A DNA stretch of 64,000 nt. Origin: Rebecca billardiae RCC1528 (taxonomy: Eukaryota; Haptophyta). Below are positions 21,863 through 32,794 of this stretch, one piece after another. The stretch lies in NCBI GenBank assembly GCA_965240325.2, contig OZ251231.1:1550001-1614000 (forward strand). Direction: 5' to 3'. The number at the start of each line of letters is the position of its first letter. Within the stretch, counting starts at the first letter, position 1. The translations under genes and the position numbers were made by a program. Below the pieces are notes generated by a model that saw nothing but the letters and a program-made list of their open reading frames with translations, was not told the origin of the DNA and ran no database searches.

Positions 21863-24800
21863 ATGGCGGACGACGGGGGCCTCACGCTTCCATGGCTGGA
21901 GCGCCGTCTCGCAGAGTTGCTCGGGGCCGAAATGAGCCACACTGACCTGGCGAACATGCTCCTTGAGATGAGTGACGCGGATCTCGAATCATACGCCGTC
22001 GTTCTTCTCGGCGACGATGCCGGCGCCGCATTTGGGCGCGAGCTCATCGAGCAACGCAAGCGTTCGCCGCCCGGCGCGAGCGCGAGCGGCTCGGAGGGCG
22101 GCGCCCGCGGCGCGCGGCCAGTCACACCACCTTCGGCAGCGGCGGAGGACGCCAAGGATGCCTTCTACCGCCTGGGTGCCGCGGCCACCAAGCCGGCACG
22201 AGACGAGAGACCCAAGGGCGGTGCGGGTGGCGGCGGTGGGGCGAAGAAGAAGAAGGCCGCGGCAAACGAGGCGGCTGCGCGCGACGCACGGCGAGGCGCC
22301 GCGTCGAACACGCTCCCTGGGCGGCGCATGTGCACCTGCCTCGCCACGCGCCACGCGCTGCTCACCAACTGCCTCTCGTGCGGCAACATCGTGTGCGAGC
22401 AGCAAGGAGACGGCGAGTGTCTGTCGTGCGGCTCTGACCCGGACGTGTGCGCGCCGGCCGCCGGCCGCGAGCTGGGCGAGGGCGCGTCCGAGAAGGCGTT
22501 CGCGCATCGAGACAAGCTTCTCCACTTCGAGCGCACCTCGGCGAAGCGCTCCGTCGTCATCGACGACCAGGTCGACTACTGGGACACGACTGCCGACGCG
22601 TGGCTCTCCGCGTCCGAGCGTGAGGCGAACGCAGAGCGGCGGCGCGAGGCGGCGGAGCGCCTGGAGGCGGCCAAGCGCGAGCTCACGGTCTCGATCGACG
22701 TGGGCGCGGGCGAGGTGGTGCAGGAGTCGCTGGGCTATCGGCGCGCGGGCGAGGAGCTCGCGCTCACAGGCGCGGGGCCTCAGGCGTCGGCCGCGCCGCG
22801 CTCGGCTGGCGGCGGCGGCGGCGGCGGGAACGGCTGTGCCGACGGCGCGACCGGCGGCGCTGGGCCGCACGCCTCCCAGCTGGATGCCGCTCTCGCCTTC
22901 ATCGCGCCATGGCGTCCACCGCCGGTGGCAGGCTCGCTCGGTGGCGGTGGTGCTGCGAGCGCCGCCGCCGCGTCCACACCCGCTGCAGCCGGCCGCGGCG
23001 CTGCCGCCGGCGGCAGTGGCGGCGGCGGTGCCGGTCCGAGCGCTGCCGCCCGCCCGAGCCTGGTGAACCCTTGGGTGAGGGAGGAGGACCGCCCTCGGTT
23101 CAAGAGCCGCGGGCAGCCGGGCGCCGAGGGCGAGCCGTCCGCCTCGGACGGCGTGCGCGAGCGCGCGTGGGCGGAGGGCCTTCGGCACTCGGCAGCCGCG
23201 GCCAGCGCGCGCGTGCAGGTGCGCGCGCGCCCGCGCCTGCGCCCTGCCCGATCCGGGGGCGCGCCAAGGCGGGACGTGTGCGTGATGGGCGCACGCGCCC
23301 ATCCCAGCGCGCTCGCGCGGGCCACGCCGCCCTCGAGCCGCCCGCATCGCACGCTCGAAAGCTCACCGCCGCCCGCGCCGCCGCCCCCGCCGCCCGCGCC
23401 GCCGCCCCCGCCCCCGCGCCGCGCTCGGGGCTCAGCACGGCAACCCCTGGCTGGCGGCCATCCTGGAGGTCGAGCAGAGGGGTGGCGGGGCGTCCGGCGA
23501 GCCCGGGCTCTCCGGCTTCGAGGCGGAGGTCGCGCGCGCGCAGGCGGAGCGGCAGGCGGCGCTCGCTGCGGAGCTCGCGGCGCAGGAGGCGGCGCAGGAG
23601 CCACCGCCGTGTGGCGGCGGCGGCGGCGCGGCGGCGCGAGGCGCCGAGCTTGCTGCAGCCGATGGGCCCGCGCTCGGGCCGGCGTGGGCGGACGCGCGCG
23701 CGTGCCTCAGCCTCCATCAGCCGTGGGCGTCGCTCGTCGTCTCCGGCGCGAAGGCGGTGGAGGGCCGCAGCTGGAGCTCCGCGCACCGCGGTCCGCTCTT
23801 CATCGCCTCGACTGCGCGCGTGCCTACCGATCTCGAGATCGCGACAGTCCTGGACGAGTACGCGAGGCTCTTTGAGAGGCGGCGCGCGGCGGTGGCCGCC
23901 GCGCGCGCGGCGGGCGTGCCCGCGCCGTGGCCCGCCGAGCCGCCGCCCCTGCCGACCGCGTTCCCCGCCGGCGCGCTGCTCGGCGCGGTCGAGCTCGCCG
24001 ATGTCCTGAACGAAGCTGAATACGAGGCGCGGTACCCGGACGAGAGGACACGCGAGGAGAACGGCTCGGCGGCCCTCTTCCTGCTAGCGCGGCCGCGCGC
24101 GCTGCCCGTGCCGCTGCGGCAGAGGGGCGAGCACAAGATCTACCAGCTCGACTCGAGGGTCGCCGCCGACGCGCGCGCCGCGCTGCTCAGCGTCGCGGAG
24201 ACGCTCGAGTGGCACCGCGCCGGCAGCGGGTGGAGCGACGTGGCAGGCGCGGCGGCGGTGGGCGCGAGCGCTGACGGCGGCGCGGACGCAGTGCCACGCG
24301 CTGCGTCCGACGGCGGCGGCACAGGCACGGGTGGCGCGGATGGCGGGCCAGGTGGCAGCGGTGGCGGTGGCAGCGGTGCTCGGCTCGATCTGCTCGAGGC
24401 GCACGCACTCGCCGCCGCGGCACCGCGCGCGCGCATCGCGCTCGCGCCCGTGCGCGCGCGCGCGGAGGGCGGCGCGCGCGTGCTGCAGGACGGCGTCGTG
24501 CTGCTGCGCGGCGCGGTCGACCTGGCCGCGCAGAACGCGGTGGTGGCGCTGTGCCGGGAGCTGGGCGTGGGCGAGGCCGGCTTCTACACGCCGCTCGTGC
24601 GCGACGGCGCGCGCATGCGCCTGCAGATGTTCTGCCTGGGCAAGCACTGGGAGCCGAGCACGCAGCGTTATCAGGACAGCCGCGAGGCGCCGGGCGGCCC
24701 GGCCGTCCGGCCGCCGCCCATCCCGCCTGAGTTGTGGGCGGTGGTCGAGAGCGCCGCGGCCGAGGCGAGCGCTGCGTGCCCGAGCGTGCCGCGCGTCGCG

Positions 24801-25139
24801 CCTGGCATCTGCCTCGTCAACCACTACGCGCACGCCGGCCGGCTGGCCTTCCACCAGGACACGTCCGAGTCGGCCGCGTCCATCGAGCGAGGCTCGCCCG
24901 TCGTCTCGCTCTCGATCGGCGACGCGGCCGACTTTGCCATCGCGGACCACCACCCAGACAGCGCACCGCCGGGCGCGCCGAAGCCTCGGGTCGTCCGTCT
25001 CGAGAGCGGCGACGTCCTCGTCTTCGGCGGGCCGGCGCGGCTCGCGTGGCACGCCGTGCAGCAGATCCACCGCAGGCAGCGCCCAGAGGGGCTTCGCATG
25101 GTCCCCGGCCGCCTCAACCTGACGTTCCGCGAGCTGTGA
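21863..25139 (+). CDS. TRIP4: ASC-1 (TRIP4) zinc finger + ASCH + AlkB-type dioxygenase fusion
   Basis: Two exons, 21863-23218 and 23436-25139 (217-nt intron, donor GTGCGC, acceptor CTCAG), give 1,019 residues from MADDGGLTLPWLERRLAELL. Residues about 156-195 are the C2HC5 finger of activating signal cointegrator 1: RMCTCLATRHALLTNCLSCG, then IVCEQQGDGECLSCGS. Low-complexity Gly/Ala runs follow. Residues about 540-680 are the ASCH domain (ACLSLHQPWASLVVSGAKAV, EGRSWSS). Residues about 770-1019 are an Fe(II)/2-oxoglutarate dioxygenase like E. coli AlkB: AFHQDTSES with iron ligands H925 and D927, GDVLVFGGPARLAWHAV with H991, and RLNLTFREL with the 2-oxoglutarate-binding Arg residues. ASC-1 belongs to the ASCC helicase complex, which acts on collided ribosomes and with ALKBH3 in alkylation repair. 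The fusion suggests a repair or RNA demethylation role; that part is inference. Confidence 0.88.
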
Positions 25140-25469
25140 CGGCCGAGTCTGGGACAGTAATACTGGCATCAGTGACGACGATGCCGCCGATGATGATCCG
25201 CAGTCCGCCCGCAGCAGCCGCAATACGCGTCACGGAGTCGCATCGTCATATATCGTCGTATATGTATCTCACTGCAGGCTGTCGCAGGCCAGCCGTCAGC
25301 CCGCGTCTGAAATGAATCAGATTCAGCAGTCATCATCCCGGCGCTGAACGAACGTCGAACCGCCGGTCGGATCGCGCGCTGCCGCCGCCTACTGCTCGTC
25401 AGCATTACGCAATAATCAAAAAGGTCGTACGCGAGCTGAGCTCGAGCGACGATGTAATTGCGCGCGCGC
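25140..25469. other. Intergenic, tail to tail
   Basis: 330 bp between the ASC-1 fusion and DPCD; nothing recognisable. Confidence 0.5.
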
Positions 25470-26090
25470 TTACTGCTGGGGACACTGCACGTCGCCGTTC
25501 GCGCCCGCCTGTGCCGCGGGGTCGTCCGCTGTTCCGAGCTTGCGCCGCGCCACAGCCGCCTCGCGCTCGGCCGCCATCAGCTGTTGTGGCTTCTTGTACT
25601 GGATGATGAGCGTGTTGTTCTCGTGCGTCCAGTCGAGCGCGTCAGCACTGAGGGGTAGCTTCAGGCGGTCCATGTCCTCTATCGCGATACGCTTGTAGTA
25701 TTTCTTGTTCGACGTGCGCACGACCACCTTGCGGTCTGCCTCGTCGAGCGTCACTGAGTACGTTGACTTGGGGTAGGGGAGGTTGCGGACGCGCCACTCG
25801 AAGCAGTCTATGCGGTCCGCGCGGGTGAAGACTGGATTGGCAGTGTTCTCCGCCAAGGTCTCGTTGGCGACCGTCGCGCGCGGCGGCGGCGCCCCCACCT
25901 CGTACACCCAGTCCAGCTCGCGGCCGAGCACCGTTTTCGCTCGCCGCTTGCGCACGAGCAGCTGATCTGTCTGCAAGTCGAACTCCTCGATCACCTCAGC
26001 CCCGTCGGGCAGGACGGTGGACACCTTCTTGCGCCCGCCGGTGATGATCGCCGTCTGCTTCGCGCCGGGAGGTGCTGGAAGCGCGCACAT
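25470..26090 (-). CDS. DPCD: DPCD, ciliogenesis-linked protein
   Basis: Orthologue of DPCD (deleted in primary ciliary dyskinesia), a conserved protein of ciliated eukaryotes that is reported to work with the R2TP/RUVBL chaperone in dynein assembly. The product has 206 residues without an intron. Matches run the whole length: KQTAIITGGRKKVSTVLPDG, EEFDLQTDQLLVRKRRAKTV, ENTANPVFTRADRIDCFEWR, VRNLPYPKSTYSVTLDEADR, VVVRTSNKKYYKRIAIEDMD, then NNTLIIQYKKPQQ. The start at 26090 (MCALPAPPGAKQTA) is the nearest in-frame ATG. Animal DPCD has about ten more residues before this point, so a short upstream exon is possible. The gene is head to head with a dynein light chain gene. Confidence 0.93.
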   Translation of the reverse strand: MCALPAPPGAKQTAIITGGRKKVSTVLPDGAEVIEEFDLQTDQLLVRKRRAKTVLGRELDWVYEVGAPPPRATVANETLAENTANPVFTRADRIDCFEWRVRNLPYPKSTYSVTLDEADRKVVVRTSNKKYYKRIAIEDMDRLKLPLSADALDWTHENNTLIIQYKKPQQLMAAEREAAVARRKLGTADDPAAQAGANGDVQCPQQ

Positions 26091-26315
26091 GGGCCTTCTC
26101 CGGGCCGTTGGCGTCGGACGTTGAGGGCCGCGAGACCGCCGCAGCGGGCGCCGCTGCTCCTGACCAGCCGGAGCGGCTCCGCCAGAATGGCGGAAACCGG
26201 GAAAAATCAAAAAACGAGGAAGGAGAAAAAGAAAAGAGCTTGTCAAGAACTGCTCGACACGAGCACGGCGGCCGCTTTCCGTTGAGCATCGGTTTCGAGA
26301 CAGCTGGCTGCAAGG
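26091..26315. promoter_or_regulatory. Shared promoter region of DPCD and roadblock light chain
   Basis: 225 bp between two cilium/dynein start codons that point outward. It contains a purine-rich stretch at 26199-26242 on the plus strand. No known RFX-type X-box was recognised by eye. Confidence 0.45.
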
Positions 26316-26965
26316 ATGGCTGCCAACTCTCTGGTGCGCAACGCCTCGGCGCAGCGCCTGCACGCGGCGGTGGGGGGCGGCAAGCTGCCCAGGTGCGCAC
26401 GACGAGTCGGTCAGGCCTAACGCGTGGGCATGCGCCACCCCCGCCACGCCCACTCCTCCGCCCGCGCAGCAAATCGAAGAGACGCTCAAGCGGATCCAAA
26501 CGGCGACCAACGTGGAGGGGTACATCATTTCAGACGAGGTGGGGAATGTCTTGCGAACGACCTACACAGATGAGGGCGAGAAAGATCTCGTGGCAAAGCT
26601 CTCCGCAGACCTCCCGGCGCTGGCCGAGCGCGCCTCCTCCGCTGTGCGCGACCTGGATCCCACGGTGAGTGCGGCGCTGCGCCCTGGCATGTCAGGGCAC
26701 ACCTGCACTATGACTCACTCGACACGAGCGCCCCGGCCATTCGCCACGTGCGTCGCGCAGAATGTGATGCGCTTCGTCCGCGTGCAGACAAGGAAGAAGG
26801 AGCTCATGATCTCGAAAGGTGAGTACGCAGGCGTGCGCGCGTGCTGCTTACTGCACGCCCTCCCATACCGCCCGGCTCACAAAGGCGCGTGCCCTCGCCA
26901 CACGATGTTGCGCAGATACCGGCTTCGTCCTGATGGTCGTGCAGGGCTCTGTCAAGGCGGAGTAA
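26316..26965 (+). CDS. DYNLRB: Dynein light chain, roadblock/LC7 type (4 exons)
   Basis: Light chain of cytoplasmic/ciliary dynein that dimerises on the intermediate chains. Four exons: 26316-26333, 26470-26664, 26761-26818 and 26916-26965. Introns are 136, 96 and 97 nt, with donors GTGCGC, GTGAGT and GTGAGT. The product is 106 residues, normal for LC7. It reads MAANSL, then QIEETLKRIQTATNVEGYII, SDEVGNVLRTT, SAVRDLDPT, NVMRFVRVQTRKKELMISK and DTGFVLMVVQGSVKAE. The pattern VRDLDPxNxxxFxRxxxxKxExM and the hydrophobic last strand are diagnostic for roadblock. The 18-nt first exon is inferred from phase and family N-termini and is the least certain part. Confidence 0.9.
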
Positions 26966-27690
26966 CGTGAGGTGAGATGGGAGAGCCAGAGTTGACTGGC
27001 AAGAGATACAGAGGCGGCCTGGCGCGGACGGGCTCCCGCCCCCGAGCGGCCCGACTCCCACGGGCACCGGTGACCGGAGCGGGGATTGCCCGCACGGTCC
27101 AATAACGACGTCTCCCCTTGAACCAACCACCAGTCCTTAGCAGACGACTCTGAGTGAGAGTACGGTGAGACGTACGGTCACTCAGCAGACTCACGGACTA
27201 CATGCACAGTAGTAGTAGTCACTAATACTTAGTTAGCAGGCTGATTAGCCTCCGACCGCCGCCTGGCACGGATGACGCCGACGGATGATGATTGATCAGT
27301 GAATTTAATTGATGACGGGATGTCGACTACTCGAATCTGCTCGATGCCACGGTCCGAGATCTATGGCGCTCGGCCCGTCAACTCCACGGGCACTATACTC
27401 TCCATATATCGGTCCATGACCACCGCACCCTACCAGGCCACCATCACCACGGCGGCACGGACTGGACCAGGACCTGGACTGACACTATAGTGTGAGTAAG
27501 TGTCAGTAGTGACAGAGACCAGGACCACCACCGTCCACCCGCCCGAGTGACCCGGCGCCTTGTGGTGATACCACTGAGATCACCCGAGCGGACGGCGCCC
27601 TAGAGCGCGGCAGAGCAGGAGTTGGAGGAAGGGCACGCGGGACGATTCATCAGTCTTCAGAGCGCACGCACCCACGTCGGAGGGCGCGCA
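26966..27690. other. Intergenic, tail to tail
   Basis: 725 bp with no gene. 27130-27560 again consists of short GACTC/AGTAGT/CACTGA-type words. Confidence 0.5.
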
Positions 27691-30234
27691 TCAACTCGCC
27701 ACCTCGGCAGGGCCCAGCAGCTCCCACGCCCACTGCATGAGCACCGCCGTGCTCGGCGCGCGCGCCGCACGCGAGCCGGGGTCGTGCGCGCCGGGCTTGA
27801 GCTCCTGCCAGAATCGGAGCGGCATGCCGCACTCCATCGCGACGCCAGAGGGCGTGAAGTACGTGTTGTTGCGCAGCCGCGTCGCGCCCGGCGGGTTGCA
27901 CTCCAGGTCGCCCACGCTGTCCGCCGTGAGCACCGCGCGGTTGTGCGCGAAGCTGAGCGCTCGCCCCTCGAGCTGCCGGGCGTGGTTCATCACAGCACCG
28001 GTCATCCGCAGGTAGAGGTTACCCACGTGGGTACTGTCGTGCCCGCCGTAGTCCGACTTGAGGCCGTAGTCGCCGTAAGCGAGCACGTTCCGCCGCGCGA
28101 GGTAGCCCGCCGAGCCATCGTCGTTGTCGATCGCCCACTGCCGCCCGTGGTGCCACCGCTCGACGATGAGCAAGTTGCGCTCGAGCGTGCGCGGCAGCAT
28201 GGAGACGGATGGCGCGCCGCGCCGCGCGTAGCCGGTCAGGAAGGGCTGCCGGTCCCAGCTGTTGAACGGGCCGTGGTCGGAGGACTCACGGCACGTGCCA
28301 AACACGAGGTTGCGCGCGAGCACGTCGCCCCCGCCAAACCCGTCGTTCAGGCTGATCCCGGCGCGCGGCCCGTTGAAGAAGACGTTCGCCTCGACGCGCG
28401 AGCGCGCGGCCTTGGCCTGCACGAAGAACGAAGACTGCTTCGTGAAGAGCCCGACCTCGCGCGCCACGTTGCCGAGCACGAGGGTGCGGTCGGGGTGCTC
28501 GCCGTCCGTGCCGTCCACGCCGGCCGGGCTCGGCACGAGCCGCCCGCCCTCCCCGCGCTCCACCTCGCGCGTGCGGCCCCACGCCACAATGGCCGAGCCG
28601 CCGAGCAGCTCAAAGTTGCTCCCGACAACGCTCACGTTGCGCGCGCGCCCCGAGATGAGGAGGGCGTGGCCGTCGAGCCGGGTGAAGTTGCACGCGGACA
28701 CGCGCGCGCGCTCGACGCCTTCGAGCACGACGGCCGCCGTGCGCTCGAGCGACCAGTCGCCGCCCGAGAGCACGGCGTGCGGCTCCATGAACGACGGGCG
28801 TGTGGCCGTGATCTCGAGGCCGGAGATCTCGAGGTCGCGCACGGGGCGCGCGGCGCTGCCGCGCACGAGCACGAGCGAGATGAGCGAGGGGACGACGAGC
28901 TGCGTGCCCGCGGGCGGCGGCGCGGCGATAGGCTCGCCGTCCGCCCCGGCGGCGCCGCCGCGGGGCGCGTCGTACCACAGGTAGAGCTCGCGCCGCGCTT
29001 CGTCAAAGTACCACTCGCCCGGCGCGTCCAGCTCCTCGAGAAGATTCTCAACGTGCAGCTCGCCGCCGCTCGGCGCGCCGCGCGCGCCCTGGAAGCCACC
29101 ACGGCCGAAGTGGAAGGCGTGGCTGCCGTCTTCGGCGTGCACGCTATAGTTTGCCACGTCGAACATCCAGTTCTCCCACCGCCCCGGGTGCCACACGTGC
29201 ACGAGCGCGCGGCGCGCGCGCGCGAGGTCGTAAGGGCCGTTGGGCAGAGCGTGCGCACGCAGCCGCACGCCTGACGGTGTGCCAAACATGCTCGCGCCGC
29301 CGCCCGTCGCGTGCTTCGAGCACCAGAAGGAGACGGGCGGGTCGAAGACTTCACACGGCCCTCCCACGCCCACGGTGTACCGCTGGAACCACCCATCCGA
29401 CGAGCCGTTCCGCCAGCGCCGCGGCTCGTCGTCGACGTAGCTCTGTGCGGGCGTGGCGGGTGCGCGCGGCGCCATCCATTGCGTGACATTCGCGGTCGAA
29501 ATCACGCTGCCGTAGCGGGGGGAGACCTCGATGCCGCCGGGCAGGTTGGGGAAGCGCGCGCGGGTGGCGCGCACGCCATCGACGAGCAGCGAGCGCACGC
29601 CCGCCGCGGGCAGATCCACGTCTTTGAGCGATGCACGCCACACGTTCCGGCCACGCGACACGTCGTGTGCCCGCCACCGCAGCGGCTGCAAGCGCTTGCC
29701 GCCGGCAAGGACAGCGCGCTCCCCGACAGAGCCGCGCACACGGAGCCCGGAGTGCTCGGGTCCGAGCATGAGCGGCTGCTCCAGCCAGTAGGTGCCACCT
29801 CGCAGCACGACCTCGCCGCGCAGCGCCTGCGAACGCGCATAGCGCGCGAGCGCGGCGCGCGGGGTGCGCAGAGGCAACTCTGCAGTCCCGGCGTTGGCAT
29901 CGTCGCCGATGGTGGGGTCGACGTGGATGACGAGCCCGGTGGCGTGCACGTCCACCGGCGTGTACTCAGCGCGATCCCAGCCCGCGGGCTCCCACGAGCC
30001 TCGCCCCGAGACAGGCGCGCACGTGCGAATCGCGCACGCCTCGCTCTCGAGAGCAGCCTGCAGCTCGACAAAGCGGCCGCGCGCGGGCAGCAGCCGCGTG
30101 CCGAAGCAGTAGGCCAGCCGGCGCAGCTCACAGTCGAAGTCGTCGTCACCGGCGTCAGGCTGCGCCGCGCCGCCGTGCCGCGCGAGTTGGGCCAGCAGCA
30201 ACCCGACGATCACGACTCGGCCGTCCACGCCCAT
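27691..30234 (-). CDS. Secreted right-handed beta-helix protein
   Basis: 847 residues in one exon from the ATG at 30234. A signal peptide is visible (MGVDGRVVIVGLLLAQLARH, Ala-rich cleavage zone). Residues about 105-165 have the entry of many pectate-lyase-fold proteins: IHVDPTIGDDANAGTAELPL, then RTPRAALARYAR and VVLRGGTYWLEQPLMLGPEH. The second half shows repeated beta-helix coils rich in Asn, Gly and Val (LEISGLEITATRPSF, VSACNFTRLDGHALLISGR, NVSVVGSNFELLGGSAIVAW, GISLNDGFGGGDVLARNLVF). There are several N-glycosylation sequons. The fold is that of polysaccharide lyases, epimerases and hydrolases. I cannot identify catalytic residues or a substrate; a role in cell-covering polysaccharides is a guess. 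Confidence 0.8.
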   Translation of the reverse strand: MGVDGRVVIVGLLLAQLARHGGAAQPDAGDDDFDCELRRLAYCFGTRLLPARGRFVELQAALESEACAIRTCAPVSGRGSWEPAGWDRAEYTPVDVHATGLVIHVDPTIGDDANAGTAELPLRTPRAALARYARSQALRGEVVLRGGTYWLEQPLMLGPEHSGLRVRGSVGERAVLAGGKRLQPLRWRAHDVSRGRNVWRASLKDVDLPAAGVRSLLVDGVRATRARFPNLPGGIEVSPRYGSVISTANVTQWMAPRAPATPAQSYVDDEPRRWRNGSSDGWFQRYTVGVGGPCEVFDPPVSFWCSKHATGGGASMFGTPSGVRLRAHALPNGPYDLARARRALVHVWHPGRWENWMFDVANYSVHAEDGSHAFHFGRGGFQGARGAPSGGELHVENLLEELDAPGEWYFDEARRELYLWYDAPRGGAAGADGEPIAAPPPAGTQLVVPSLISLVLVRGSAARPVRDLEISGLEITATRPSFMEPHAVLSGGDWSLERTAAVVLEGVERARVSACNFTRLDGHALLISGRARNVSVVGSNFELLGGSAIVAWGRTREVERGEGGRLVPSPAGVDGTDGEHPDRTLVLGNVAREVGLFTKQSSFFVQAKAARSRVEANVFFNGPRAGISLNDGFGGGDVLARNLVFGTCRESSDHGPFNSWDRQPFLTGYARRGAPSVSMLPRTLERNLLIVERWHHGRQWAIDNDDGSAGYLARRNVLAYGDYGLKSDYGGHDSTHVGNLYLRMTGAVMNHARQLEGRALSFAHNRAVLTADSVGDLECNPPGATRLRNNTYFTPSGVAMECGMPLRFWQELKPGAHDPGSRAARAPSTAVLMQWAWELLGPAEVAS

Positions 30235-30769
30235 CGGTCCACCGATGGTGGTCTCCGGCGAGTCTCGTCACCAAACTTGGGCCCAAGATTTTTTGGGGCG
30301 ATGGCCCCCCCAAAAAAATGGCCGACTCGACCGGCGTGGCGGGTTTGGCAGTCCGTCCGCGGCGATTATCGCATTATGACTGCCGACGCCGAGTTGGCAT
30401 CGTCCCGGACTTGACCCCGGACCACCCGCCCCCCCCCCCGGCGCGCACGCCCCTCCCGGCTCGGTCTCGGCGCATATGCAGCGGCATCCCCGGACTCAGT
30501 GTGTGTGCTGCAAGCAGCCGCTCGACTTTGCGGCGCAACGCAGGAATTGGAAAGCGAGCGGCGGTCATTAGATTTAGACTCCGATTAGCCCGGCGGCAGC
30601 GGAAGGTTTGGAGAGTGACCTGCCAAACATTGGCCGGGGTGATGCGGTGACTACTCAAAAGCGGCGAACGCTGGAATCATCACCCCTGCGCGGCATGGAT
30701 AGCCCTCTCGCGGGACTCGGGGACTTTGACCCAGCGATAGTATTAATGAACCAGCCAGCATGCTCCTCA
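30235..30769. other. Intergenic, beta-helix gene to GT47-like gene
   Basis: 535 bp with no gene. It holds a C-run (30429-30440) and the promoter side of the beta-helix gene. Confidence 0.5.
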
Positions 30770-32588
30770 TCAGCCGAGCCGTTGGCTTGCCCGCCACGCG
30801 CGCGCAATCACAGCGTCAAAGGCAGAGACCGCATCACATATGTCACCATGATGTCCGCCCACGCAGTCGTCTCGCTGGTAGACGAAGTATGGGAGCACAC
30901 GCTGCAGCTCGGCACGCATCCGTGCTAGCCGAGTTGTGTTGAGGCCCAGCTTGTACAGGGCGTCCAGCCACAGCCTCTTGCCAGCCACCGGCTGCTGCTC
31001 AATCTGCCTCGCGGGCACGAATGTGCTGAAATGCTCGTACTGCAGCACAAGGGTGCCACCCTCGCCGATAGTGATGGTGCTTCCGGCAGCAGTGGCAGCG
31101 GTGCTGCTTGCGGAGACGGTGGGCGCGCCATCGGTGCCTGCCAACGGCAGCGGTGCCCGCCAGGCCCACCAGGCGGGCTCGCCTTCGACAAAGGATCGAT
31201 GGCCATCCTCGATGAATGCGACGATGCACCCGGAGAGCATGGCTGCATACGCGTGCGAGCGGCCCTTCTCGTCGCCGGGCGGCTCGATCACCACCTCGGC
31301 GTGGACCAGCGCTTGGTGCGCAATTGTGCTTGCATTGGTGCTCGCGCTGAGGTTTGCACAGCGCCTTCATGTTCTTCGTGCTGCACTTGCCCCTCTTCGC
31401 GTGGGCCCACATGGTGCGCTGCACGTGTGGGCGCACCGTCTGCATGCTCTGGAACTGGCCCTTGCCGCGCCTTACCGAGTCGGCGTCGTACAGCACGGCA
31501 ATTGGTCGCCCGTCACTTGGTTGCGCGGTCCAATCGACTGCGTGGTCCATACCCACTGTGCATGGTAGCGTCACGAGCAGGGGGCCGCCGCCGAAGCTTT
31601 TGAGCCGCGAGCCACGAGTCTCCGCCTCTGCAATGAGCTGCTCCCTCCGCCTCTGCTCCTCCTCGGCGCCGTCCCGCCAGCTGCACGCGCTCCTGCGTCC
31701 GCACAGCTGTTCAATGTGCTCGGTAGGGCGTGAGCTCATCTGCATGCCGAGTATGAGCCGGTCCAAGAATCCAGGCGGCTGCTGCCCCAGGACTTCGACG
31801 CTCCAGCCCATGTCGATAGGATCAAACGAGCGCGGCTCGACGACCACCACCACGCGTGCGAGAGGCCCCGCATGCGCGTGCACTGCACTCACACCCTGTA
31901 GGCCCTTCTCCGGGCGCAAGAAGAGTCTACCCACAGCCGTCCAGTAAGCGTGAGCCAAGGAACGCGTCAGGCACTGTCGCCTCCCGTTCTCCATGTCGCA
32001 GTTCATGAGGTACCAGTGCAGCCGCATCGAGGGCACGTACACAACGTCTGCCTCGCACCAGCGCGCTGATTGGGCCCTGCTCTCCAGCTCGGCTGTGCTG
32101 CGCGCGCCGTCGCCGCAGATGATAGTGCCCGCGCGGCGCAGCACCCTCGACAGCACGTACCGCTCGTGCGCCACCTGGTCGTACCAGCGGCCGCCCAGCG
32201 CGGGTCTGTTGGGCCCGCTGTGGTGGACGCACAAGTCAGCGGGCACCGTGGCCACGACACCTTTTCTTCCAAGCAGCTCGTCTCTGCCGCACGACACGAG
32301 AGACGAGTTGAAGAGGTAGTCGGGGGAGAGAATGGTCGCATTGAGCACGCTCATTGATGGCAGCAGCGTGGGCGGCCCAGCGTCCCATCCACCGGCGAGG
32401 GAGGCCATCTGCACGAGCCACGGTGCTTTGGAGTGGTCAACGCTGCAGTTATCTCCACGGTCATGCGCGAATACGTCGCGAAAGAGTTCGCTCACCGCCA
32501 CGCGTGGGCGTGCACGCGTGGGCGGCGTGTCCTCGCCTGTGATGCCGCGGACGAGGGCAGCGAACACAACCAGCTTGCGTGCAGCCAT
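30770..32588 (-). CDS. Exostosin-like glycosyltransferase (GT47), one frame break
   Basis: Probable Golgi type II membrane glycosyltransferase. The ATG at 32588 gives MAARKLVVFAALVRG, a short hydrophobic signal/anchor. The body has Cys pairs and sequons, and residues such as GRWYDQVAHERYVLSRVLRR and CEADVVYVPSMRLHWYLMNC fit the exostosin fold. The diagnostic C-terminal part, EVVIEPPGDEKGRSHAYAAM then LSGCIVAFIEDG, lies in a different frame. The two frames meet near 31300-31330 with an excess of one base, and I find no GT..AG intron that would join them. The causes could be a sequencing error, a non-canonical intron or a real frameshift, in which case this is a young pseudogene. The rest is intact to the stop at 30770. 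The gene is divergent from the GORAB-like gene, 206 bp away. Confidence 0.7.
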
Positions 32589-32794
32589 CGCCTGCGCTCG
32601 CCGAAACGATTGATGGTCGCCGACCAATTACGCCTCGACTTGCCCGTTGTCGGAGTAGCCATGGATGTGGGGGACGGGACACCGGTGCGACGCCTTGGCG
32701 GCCGGAGGAGGCCAGGAGTCCGGGAGCCAAGGCGCTGGGTGCGTACCAGGACTGGTGGTAAAAACGTCCAATCTGCAATCTCGCGTCCGCAGCC

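Noticed and set aside
27622-29274. A 550-codon plus-strand frame opposite the beta-helix gene
   Set aside because: Same reason: Arg/Ala/Val/Glu-rich shadow without motifs, and the opposite strand has a signal peptide and fold repeats.
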